From Treponema sp. UBA3819 (lineage in GTDB: Bacteria; Spirochaetota; Spirochaetia; Treponematales; Treponemataceae), in the NCBI GenBank assembly GCA_002369025.1, contig DFDV01000190.1:1-7710 (forward strand): a stretch of 7,710 bases of DNA. Reading direction: 5' to 3'. Shown here in pieces: positions 1 through 5,100 of this stretch. How positions within the stretch are numbered: the stretch's first letter is position 1; each line of letters begins with the position of its first letter. The notes under the pieces were generated by a model, which worked only from the letters and a program-made list of their open reading frames with translations, did no database searches and was not told where the DNA came from. A program made the position numbers and the translations under genes.

Positions 1-239
1 TCATCAAGATACTTTGAGCCCAGGGCTTTAAAAAGATTTTCTATTTGAGACAGAGATATAATAGAAGAATCAAAGAGAATGAGATATGAACCTATGTTCG
101 TATTGACGGAAATGTCACTTATTCCTTCCTGAACGGCGATAAGACTTTGTGCGAGAAGAGCCTGCCGGGGATTTACTTCCTGCAAATCGTAGTGAATGCG
201 GACTCTCCCCGGCAGAGCGTGGTGAATTGTAATGGTCAT
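1..239 (-). CDS. HMA-like domain protein of a P1B-ATPase-type locus (partial, runs off left edge)
   Basis: Reading leftward from ATG at 239-237 there is an uninterrupted frame of 79 codons that is cut by the window edge, so this is an N-terminal fragment. It begins MTITIHHALPGRVRIHY. The 'LPGRVRI' word followed by an alpha/beta pattern (a helix with 'LLAQSLIAVQEGISDISVNT', then 'GSYLILFD') is characteristic of the degenerate heavy-metal-associated (HMA) domains found as separate small proteins or at the N-terminus of CtpC-like P1B-type metal ATPases. The CxxC metal-binding pair of classical HMA domains is absent, so metal binding by this domain is doubtful. It starts 12 bases after the stop of the upstream small membrane protein and has no strong Shine-Dalgarno, suggesting translation coupled to that gene. 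It could be a stand-alone HMA protein or the start of the ATPase itself; the fragment cannot decide. Confidence 0.7.
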   Translation of the reverse strand, partial: MTITIHHALPGRVRIHYDLQEVNPRQALLAQSLIAVQEGISDISVNTNIGSYLILFDSSIISLSQIENLFKALGSKYLD

Positions 240-251
240 TTTGCTTCAGGC

Positions 252-491
252 TTATGCTTTTGCTTCTTCAGCTTTTTTTGAATTGTTGTATTTTGCTTCG
301 GCAATGATATCCTGAGCGTCTTCTTTTACAGACTCTGCGAATGCGGCCGCTTCATCTTTGAGCTGCATTCCCTTTCCGACTACAGCAGCGCATGCTTTTT
401 TAAAGGCCGGATTTTTTACCAGAGAAACAACTGCGACACCAGTTGCTACGCCAAGACCAAAAGCAAGCCATTTGTTTGTTCCAAATACCAT
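252..491 (-). CDS. Small one-helix membrane protein, DUF6110 / PacL-like, P1B-ATPase-associated
   Basis: This 79-residue protein starts at ATG 491-489 with a good GGAGG site (498-502 on the plus strand as CCTCC) six bases upstream. Residues about 7-26 form one hydrophobic helix with small-residue spacing (GLGVATGVAV), suited to helix packing in a membrane. Residues about 40-79 form a charged Ala/Lys/Glu amphipathic helix. From memory, such proteins (DUF6110 in Firmicutes, and analogously DUF1490/PacL in mycobacteria) lie next to HMA proteins and P1B-type ATPases, and mycobacterial PacL acts as a membrane scaffold and metal chaperone for its ATPase. The HMA-like gene immediately downstream fits. 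The sequence shows no C-terminal Cys/His metal-binding motif; the only cysteine is Cys34, so a chaperone role is inference. It is first in its operon and its promoter carries a triple operator array. The family assignment is by architecture and context, not by search. Confidence 0.72.
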   Translation of the reverse strand: MVFGTNKWLAFGLGVATGVAVVSLVKNPAFKKACAAVVGKGMQLKDEAAAFAESVKEDAQDIIAEAKYNNSKKAEEAKA

Positions 492-514
492 ATTTTTCCT
501 CCGCTTATCGAATG

Positions 515-557
515 ATATAACAGTGTGATATAACGATGTTATGTAACACAGTTATAT
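515..557. promoter_or_regulatory. Triple overlapping operator array (17-bp boxes, 13-bp step), likely TetR-binding
   Basis: Three near-palindromic 17-mers begin at 515, 528 and 541, so each shares 4 bp with the next: ATATAACAGTGTGATAT, ATATAACGATGTTATGT and ATGTAACACAGTTATAT. They match the palindromic box of the transporter promoter (ATATAACACTGTTATAT, 1425-1441) at 15, 14 and 15 of 17 positions. The array runs from the -10 hexamer of the DUF6110 promoter into its leader, an ideal position for repression. The nearest candidate regulator is the TetR protein at 716-1327. The boxes and period are seen directly; the identity of the binder is inferred. Confidence 0.65.
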
Positions 558-579
558 CACAAAAAAGATTTTCGGACAA
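551..579 (-). promoter_or_regulatory. Sigma-70-type promoter of the DUF6110/HMA operon
   Basis: On the minus strand, TTGTCC (plus coordinates 574-579, 4/6 to the -35 consensus) is followed after exactly 17 bases by TATAAC (551-556, 5/6 to the -10 consensus). The predicted start of transcription is near 544, giving a leader of about 50 bases. The same -10 hexamer TATAAC is used by the divergent transporter operon promoter, and here it lies inside the rightmost operator box. Confidence 0.6.
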
Positions 580-624
580 GTGATTCTGCTGCTGACTTTT
601 TACACAGATGGACACAGATGCAGG

Positions 625-695
625 CGGATAGGGCACGGATTCTTCTGTTTTTTTATCTGTGTCTCATATGTGTTAATCCTCGTTCATCTGTGGTT
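625..695 (-). repeat. Dispersed intergenic repeat, copy 1 (inverse of copy at 7615-7686)
   Basis: The stretch 656-695 (TCTGTGTCTCATATG ... ATCTGTGGTT) matches the reverse complement of 7615-7654 at 34 of 40 positions. The match extends through a T-rich middle to 625-641 (CGGATAGGGCACGGATT), which pairs with the reverse complement of 7670-7686 at 14 of 17. The unit is therefore about 71 bp. Words like CACAGATG, CACGGATT and GTTAATCC are typical of a high-copy intergenic repeat. It is non-coding here. Confidence 0.65.
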
Positions 696-715
696 GCCCG
701 CTGCTTGGTTAGGAT

Positions 716-1327
716 TTAATTCAGCTTCAGGACGCTCTGCCAGCCGGCTTCGTAAAAGTCATGGATTTTTTCGGCACATTTACTGCCTTCTTCAAAGGGT
801 ACATCGTGAACAATCAGCTCAAAGACAGCCGCAAATTCACCGGAAATGATGATGTGCTCCAGGGTAGGGTCGAATGCGTAAGGCTTGTAACCCTGATTTT
901 CCATTTCTTTGTAAAAGATGTGGGTGATTTCTATTTCCTGCTCGACCATGGTGTGAACAAAGTCTTCAAATTCAGTTCCTTCGCTGGCATTCAGGATAAG
1001 GCGGAAAGCATCTTTGTGGTTGAAGGCGTATTCGTAAATCTGTCCGATTCCCTGTTTTGAAAAGGTCGCCATATTGGCTGCCCACTGGTCTTTTGGAAGT
1101 TCCTTGAACTGGCGGATGAGGGAACCGAAAAGATTTGAAACATAATCGGCATGAGGTTTTACCAGTGCCGAAAAAAGTTCTTCCTTGCTTTTGTAATAGC
1201 CGTAAAAGGCACCAGTTGTAACTCCGGCCTTTTTGACGATTTCACGAAGCGACGCCCCGCGGAATCCATTTTCCAAAAATTCCTGACCTGCAATCTCGTG
1301 GATTTTTTGCAAAGTGTTTTCTGCCAT
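716..1327 (-). CDS. TetR/AcrR-family transcriptional regulator
   Basis: This 203-residue protein has the usual TetR length. Residues about 5-50 form the DNA-binding three-helix domain: a first helix with 'IHEIAGQEFLENGF', then 'ASLREIVKKAGVTTGAFYGYY' (helix-turn-helix with the family-typical 'T.GAFY.YY' recognition helix), then 'KSKEELFSALV'. The remaining all-helical C-terminal domain is the ligand and dimer domain; its ligand cannot be read from sequence. It is divergent from an ABC/ABC/RND efflux operon, the classical position of a local repressor of efflux, and 17-bp palindromes suited to a TetR dimer lie in that promoter and in the promoter of the DUF6110 operon downstream. The ATG at 1327-1325 has no Shine-Dalgarno within 20 bases, and the upstream frame closes at a TAG ten codons before it with no alternative start, so translation may be leaderless. 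The stop is TAA at 718-716. Confidence 0.93.
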   Translation of the reverse strand: MAENTLQKIHEIAGQEFLENGFRGASLREIVKKAGVTTGAFYGYYKSKEELFSALVKPHADYVSNLFGSLIRQFKELPKDQWAANMATFSKQGIGQIYEYAFNHKDAFRLILNASEGTEFEDFVHTMVEQEIEITHIFYKEMENQGYKPYAFDPTLEHIIISGEFAAVFELIVHDVPFEEGSKCAEKIHDFYEAGWQSVLKLN

Positions 1328-1334
1328 AAGAAAA

Positions 1335-1362
1335 GTATAATAGAAGAACTTAGTCTATGCAA
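1335..1362 (-). promoter_or_regulatory. Candidate tetR promoter giving a leaderless or very short-leader mRNA
   Basis: On the minus strand TTGCAT (1357-1362) and TATACT (1335-1340, 5/6 to the -10 consensus) are separated by 16 bases, and the -10 ends 7 bases before the ATG. Transcription would begin at or next to the start codon, which fits the lack of a Shine-Dalgarno. An alternative -10 is the perfect TATAAT at 1362-1367, but it has only a poor -35 partner (CTGTAA, 1384-1389). Confidence 0.35.
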
Positions 1363-1415
1363 TTATATTTTACTGCCTGATTTTTACAGGAATTGTAGAT
1401 TAAGGAAAGAATCAA

Positions 1416-1444
1416 TTGACAAAAATATAACACTGTTATATAAC
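1416..1444 (+). promoter_or_regulatory. Strong sigma-70-type promoter of the ABC/ABC/RND operon
   Basis: A perfect -35 TTGACA (1416-1421) and a -10 TATAAC (1439-1444, 5/6) are separated by the ideal 17 bases. The predicted transcription start is near 1451, giving a leader of about 33 bases before the ATG at 1484. The palindromic operator box sits in the spacer and overlaps the -10. Confidence 0.72.
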
Positions 1445-1454
1445 TGTTTTAGTT
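1425..1454. promoter_or_regulatory. Palindromic operator plus degenerate second box in the transporter promoter
   Basis: ATATAACACTGTTATAT (1425-1441) is a perfect palindrome with 8-bp arms around a single central C. A second, degenerate box begins 13 bp later (1438-1454, ATATAACTGTTTTAGTT): its left half is intact and it matches 12 of 17 positions overall. The 13-bp step is the same as in the triple array at 515-557. A bound dimer would cover the promoter spacer and -10. The divergent TetR is the natural candidate. Confidence 0.65.
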
Positions 1455-1467
1455 AGTCTATGCTAAC
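1452..1467 (+). other. Small inverted repeat at the predicted 5' end of the transporter mRNA
   Basis: GTTAG (1452-1456) and CTAAC (1463-1467) are separated by TCTATG, so the first bases of the predicted transcript can fold into a 5-bp stem. The word TTAGTCTATGC (1453-1463) also occurs at 1350-1360, just upstream of tetR. It could be an mRNA 5' hairpin or a separate protein-binding half-site. Confidence 0.35.
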
Positions 1468-1470
1468 AAC

Positions 1471-1476
1471 AGGAGA
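1471..1476 (+). promoter_or_regulatory. Shine-Dalgarno that fixes the first ABC gene start at 1484
   Basis: AGGAGA lies 7 bases before ATG 1484, whose protein begins MSEKKKS. It lies downstream of the alternative in-frame ATG at 1460, so it cannot serve that start. Confidence 0.8.
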
Positions 1477-1483
1477 ATTAAAA

Positions 1484-3301
1484 ATGTCGGAAAAGAAAAA
1501 ATCGCTTCTCACATGGATTTTTAAATTTGCCGGTGAGAAAAAGCCCGCTTATTTTGCGAGCATTTTCTTTGCCCTGCTCAAAGTTGCCTGTGGAATTGTC
1601 CCTTACATTCTGATTGCGAATATTGTGAGGGAACTTCTTTCTGGCGAGAGGGACTGGAATCTCTACCTGCTCCAGTGCGGAATCATAGCCCTTTTCTGGG
1701 CTCTTAACGCTTTTTTTCACATGATTTCTACTACGCTGAGCCATGTTGCAACTTTTAATGTTCTTGCAAACATCAGAAAAAAACTCTGCGATAAACTTTC
1801 CAGAGTTCCCCTGGGCTCCGTGCTTGATATGCCGTCCGGCACGCTCAAAAATATCCTGATTGAGCGGATTGACAGCATGGAAACGACTCTTGCCCACATC
1901 TTGCCTGAATGGACAAGTAATCTACTCCTTCCGCTTGCAATGTTCGTCTATTTGTTTCATATCGACTGGCGCATGGGACTTGCCTCGCTTGCAACGCTCC
2001 CGATTGGCCTTGTCTCTGCTTCTTTTATGATGGTAAACATGACTGAGAGATTTCAGAATGCCATTGAAAAGACAAAAATTCTCAACGATACGGCGGTGGA
2101 ATACATCAACGGAATCGAAGTCATCAAAGCTTTCGGAAAGTCAAAATTCTCCTACGAAAAATTTGTGACCGCTGCCCGTGAAGGTTCCGACTGTTATGTT
2201 GAATGGATGCGCGACTGTATCTGGCCCTTTACCATTGCCTTTGTGATTGCTCCTTCAACCCTGCTGGCCGTTCTTCCCGTTGGAGGCTTTTTCTTTTTGC
2301 AGGGTAGCCTTTCTGCAGTTAATTTCATTACAATCATCATTCTTTCCATGAGCGTCATTCAACCCCTGCTGGTTGTTTATTCCTACCACGATGACATTGC
2401 AAAAGCTGGTGTAATTTTTGGTGAAGTGGGCGGCATTATGGACATGCAGGAACTTAAGCGGCCTGAAAAAGACGAAAAAAAGCCGGCAGACAATTCGATT
2501 GAGCTGCGTGATGTACATTTTGGATATCACAGGGGGGATGTCTCCCCCTCGCTGCAGCCTGCTTTGCAGTCTTCCGCTACCCCCTCTGCGGGGACACCCC
2601 GCAACGCCCCGGAAGTCTTGCACGGAATCAGCATGAATCTTCCCCAGGGCAGTTACACCGCCTTTGTGGGACCGTCCGGCAGCGGAAAGACTACCATTGC
2701 CCGCCTTATCGCGTCTCTCTGGGATGTGGATTCCGGTTCGATTGAAATTGGCGGTGTCAACATAAAAAATCTCTCCCTTGAAGAATACAACCGCCGCGTG
2801 GCTTATGTTTCGCAGGACAATTTTCTTTTTGACCTCAGCGTGCGCGAAAATATCCGGCTTGGCCGCCTGGATGCCACGGACAGCGATGTTGAAGAAATTG
2901 CCAAAAAATCCGGCTGCTACGACTTTATCATGGGCCTCGAAAATGGCTTTGACACAATCGTTGGCGGAAGCGGTGCCCATTTAAGCGGGGGAGAGCGGCA
3001 GAGAATTTCAATCGCCCGGGCAATGATGAAAGACGCTCCCATTGTAATTCTTGATGAAGCCACCGCCTACACCGACCCGGAAAACGAGGCCATCATTCAG
3101 GAAAGCGTTGCCCGCCTTGTACAGGGAAAAACTCTGATTGTCATAGCCCACCGCCTGAGTACCGTAAAGGATGCAGACCAGATTTATGTCATCAAAGGCG
3201 GCAAAATTGATTCCCACGGTACTCACGAAGAACTGCTTGCTCAGGGCGGACTCTACAAATCAATGTGGGAAGCACATATTTCTGCAAAGAATGGTGAATA
3301 A
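1484..3301 (+). CDS. ABC exporter half-transporter (fused membrane and ATPase domains), first of a pair
   Basis: This 605-residue protein has an N-terminal six-helix exporter domain (about residues 20-320) and a C-terminal ATPase domain. Visible motifs are A-loop Tyr348, Walker A GPSGSGKTT (396-404), Q-loop Gln444, signature LSGGERQR (500-507), Walker B with Asp524 and catalytic Glu525, and H-loop His556. The ATPase site therefore looks intact. The D-loop reads AYTDPE instead of the common SALD form. I chose ATG 1484 because AGGAGA (1471-1476) lies 7 bases upstream; the in-frame ATG at 1460 has no such site and sits inside a small inverted repeat. Residues 350-377 are a Pro/Ser/Ala-rich insertion just after the A-loop, encoded by a repeat element and absent from the partner protein. 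The stop overlaps the next start (TAATG), so the two are probably translated together and form a heterodimer. The substrate is unknown; 'LWDVDSG' and similar wording recalls the YbtP/YbtQ-IrtA/IrtB branch, a weak hint only. Confidence 0.93.
   Translation: MSEKKKSLLTWIFKFAGEKKPAYFASIFFALLKVACGIVPYILIANIVRELLSGERDWNLYLLQCGIIALFWALNAFFHMISTTLSHVATFNVLANIRKKLCDKLSRVPLGSVLDMPSGTLKNILIERIDSMETTLAHILPEWTSNLLLPLAMFVYLFHIDWRMGLASLATLPIGLVSASFMMVNMTERFQNAIEKTKILNDTAVEYINGIEVIKAFGKSKFSYEKFVTAAREGSDCYVEWMRDCIWPFTIAFVIAPSTLLAVLPVGGFFFLQGSLSAVNFITIIILSMSVIQPLLVVYSYHDDIAKAGVIFGEVGGIMDMQELKRPEKDEKKPADNSIELRDVHFGYHRGDVSPSLQPALQSSATPSAGTPRNAPEVLHGISMNLPQGSYTAFVGPSGSGKTTIARLIASLWDVDSGSIEIGGVNIKNLSLEEYNRRVAYVSQDNFLFDLSVRENIRLGRLDATDSDVEEIAKKSGCYDFIMGLENGFDTIVGGSGAHLSGGERQRISIARAMMKDAPIVILDEATAYTDPENEAIIQESVARLVQGKTLIVIAHRLSTVKDADQIYVIKGGKIDSHGTHEELLAQGGLYKSMWEAHISAKNGE
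2531..2611 (+). repeat. In-frame GC-rich palindromic repeat element, copy A (inside ABC gene 1)
   Basis: About 81 bases, much richer in C/G runs than the surrounding gene, begin with a hairpin AGGGGG...CCCCCT (2531-2549) and contain a perfect 7-bp stem TGCGGGG-ACA-CCCCGCA (2587-2603). They encode residues 350-376 of the ABC protein, between the A-loop strand and the strand leading to Walker A. The second ABC protein passes from 'FAYDRR' straight to 'KIIDNVSL' at this point, so about 24 residues are extra here. Related sequence occurs in the same reading frame at 6257-6345 and inverted at 6346-6430. Confidence 0.75.
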
Positions 3302-5076
3302 TGTTTGAAATCTTACGAAACTTTTTTAATTTCTGTGACAAGGAAAACCGCAGAAAATTTTATGCCGCAATAGCACTTGGAGTGGTCAACTCATTTTTTA
3401 TGGCATTAAGGATAGCCGCAATCGCCGTCATGATGCAGGGCTTAATCCGGACACTAACCCGGGAGCAGCCATTTACCATGCGGACAATCTGGCTTTCTTT
3501 TGCAATTATGCTTTTTAGCGTAACGGCCGCCATCATCACAAAAAAAACAGTAGCCATGTGGCAGACCGAGGGCGGCTACCGCACCTGCGCCAAAAAACGC
3601 ATAGAAATTGCCGAACACCTTCGCTACATTCCCATGGGTTACTTTAACAAAAACTCTCTTGGGCAGATAACAAGCGTCACCACAAATACGATGGAACTTG
3701 TAGGCGATGTCGCAACCCGGGCGGTCATGCTGGTAATGCAGGGGCTTTTGGATTCTGCCCTGATTATCCTGATGATTTTCTTTTTTGACTGGAGGATTGC
3801 CCTGGTTGCCCTGGCAGGCTTTCTGCTCTTTCAGGCAGTCAATGTCTTTATGAGGCTTGCGGTACGGGGCGTTTCCGAAGAAAAAAATATTTCCGACGAA
3901 AAGCAAATCAGTACAATCCTCGAATACATTCAGGGCATCGCTGAAGTCCGCGCCTACAATCTTACAGGCAGCCGGAGCGCAGAACTGAACGCCGTTATCA
4001 ACCAGGCAAAAAATGTCTGCCTTAAAATGGAACTCCGCTGCATTCCCATTGCCACCGTCCAGAGTCTTGTGGCCAAAATGAGCGGAGTGGCAATCATGCT
4101 CGCTTCAATTTTCTTCTATTTGAAAGGCACAATGCCCCTGGAAAACTGTGCAGTCATGCTGGTCTGTTCCTTTATGCTTTTTACAGCCCTGGAGGCCGGC
4201 GGAAACTACAGCGCCCTTCTGAGGACAATCGATATAGGCGTTAAAAAAGCCCAGGCTATTCTGGATGTCCCGATGATGAAAATTTCTGGAGAAGAGCACC
4301 CGGAGGAAATCTCGAAGCCTGGTGACAATGGCAAGAATCTTACTCTTTCTGCCCGGAACATTTCATTTGCCTACGACAGACGCAAAATCATCGACAATGT
4401 TTCCCTTACAATTCCGCCCCGCACAACAACCGCAATCGTCGGCCCCTCAGGCGGTGGAAAGACAACGCTTTGTCATCTTCTTGCCCGCTTCTGGGATGTG
4501 GACTCAGGAAGCGTCACACTTGGCGGAAAAGATGTGCGGGACTACGACATGGATTCCCTTATGAGTAATTTCAGTTTTGTCTTTCAGAATGTCTATCTTT
4601 TCCACGACACAATCGCAAACAACATCCGCTTTGGAGAGCCTGACGCCCCAATGGAGCGCGTGATCGAAGCCGCAAAAAAAGCCGCCTGTCACGATTTTAT
4701 CAGCTCCCTTCCCCAGGGCTATGAGACAGAGATTGGCGAAGGAGGAGCAAGCCTGAGCGGTGGCGAAAAACAGAGAATCTCAATCGCCCGGGCAATTATG
4801 AAAGACGCGCCGGTCATCATTCTGGACGAAGCCACCGCCAACATTGACCCGGAAAATGAACGGGATTTGATGGAGGCCGTCCATGCTCTTACCCGCGAAA
4901 AGACAGTGATTATGATTGCCCACCGTCTTAAAACCGTCCGCAATGCCGACCAGATTATCGTGCTTGACAAAGGACGCATAAGCGAAGAGGGGAAACATGG
5001 TGAACTTATAAACAAAGGCGGAATCTACGCCCGCTTTATAGACAGCCGCAAAAAGGCCGTCAGCTGGAAACTGTAA
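3301..5076 (+). CDS. ABC exporter half-transporter (fused membrane and ATPase domains), second of a pair
   Basis: This 591-residue protein has an N-terminal membrane domain (about residues 18-310; the first helix begins 'FYAAIALGVV') and a C-terminal ATPase domain. The motifs are A-loop Tyr358, Walker A GPSGGGKTT (381-389), Q-loop Gln429 in 'FVFQNVYLF', signature LSGGEKQR (485-492), Walker B Asp509 with catalytic Glu510, D-loop NIDPE (514-518) and H-loop His541. Both partners keep a catalytic glutamate, unlike the many heterodimeric exporters in which one site is degenerate. Its ATG shares one base with the preceding stop, with only a weak GGTGA site (3293-3297), so translation is probably coupled. 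The wording 'FQNVYLFHDTIANNIRFG' is of the kind seen in YbtQ/IrtB-like ABC proteins, which have an exporter fold although some import siderophores. Direction and substrate therefore stay open, though the TetR/RND context favours efflux. Confidence 0.93.
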   Translation: MFEILRNFFNFCDKENRRKFYAAIALGVVNSFFMALRIAAIAVMMQGLIRTLTREQPFTMRTIWLSFAIMLFSVTAAIITKKTVAMWQTEGGYRTCAKKRIEIAEHLRYIPMGYFNKNSLGQITSVTTNTMELVGDVATRAVMLVMQGLLDSALIILMIFFFDWRIALVALAGFLLFQAVNVFMRLAVRGVSEEKNISDEKQISTILEYIQGIAEVRAYNLTGSRSAELNAVINQAKNVCLKMELRCIPIATVQSLVAKMSGVAIMLASIFFYLKGTMPLENCAVMLVCSFMLFTALEAGGNYSALLRTIDIGVKKAQAILDVPMMKISGEEHPEEISKPGDNGKNLTLSARNISFAYDRRKIIDNVSLTIPPRTTTAIVGPSGGGKTTLCHLLARFWDVDSGSVTLGGKDVRDYDMDSLMSNFSFVFQNVYLFHDTIANNIRFGEPDAPMERVIEAAKKAACHDFISSLPQGYETEIGEGGASLSGGEKQRISIARAIMKDAPVIILDEATANIDPENERDLMEAVHALTREKTVIMIAHRLKTVRNADQIIVLDKGRISEEGKHGELINKGGIYARFIDSRKKAVSWKL

Positions 5077-5100
5077 ATAAAAATATGGAGGCATAAAAAA

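Larger units (their letters stand above)
492..715. other. Intergenic region between tetR 3' end and the DUF6110 operon
   Basis: This 224-base gap has two parts. From 492 to about 580 lie the Shine-Dalgarno, leader, operator array and promoter of the minus-strand DUF6110 operon. From about 600 to 700 there is dispersed repeat sequence with two CACAGATG words (603-610, 613-620) and their inverse CATCTGTG (685-692). I see no compact GC-rich hairpin plus U-tract that would be a convincing terminator for tetR, and the reading frame starting at 580 on the plus strand looks like chance. Confidence 0.6.

Noticed and set aside
515..557. Possible CRISPR-like or tandem-repeat array
   Set aside because: The repeated units overlap by 4 bp, are palindromic, have no spacers and sit on a promoter, which is the pattern of operators.
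600..700. A rho-independent terminator for tetR formed by the CACAGATG / CATCTGTG arms
   Set aside because: The arms are about 65-75 bases apart, short, and not followed by a proper U-run in the tetR direction at the base of a compact stem. The sequence is better explained as the dispersed repeat.
580..849. A plus-strand 89-codon frame spanning the repeat and the 3' end of tetR
   Set aside because: It starts in repeat sequence, has no ribosome binding site, and overlaps the regulator antisense. The peptide is low-quality and resembles no family.
1460..1483. An eight-codon longer N-terminus for the first ABC protein (MLTTGELK...)
   Set aside because: The only good Shine-Dalgarno (1471-1476) lies inside this extension and serves ATG 1484, and the ATG at 1460 sits within a small inverted repeat near the predicted mRNA 5' end.
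2255..2980. A 241-codon open frame on the minus strand, opposite the first ABC gene
   Set aside because: It lies fully antisense to a gene with all ABC motifs intact, its protein has no recognisable domain, and it follows from third-position codon bias of the real gene.
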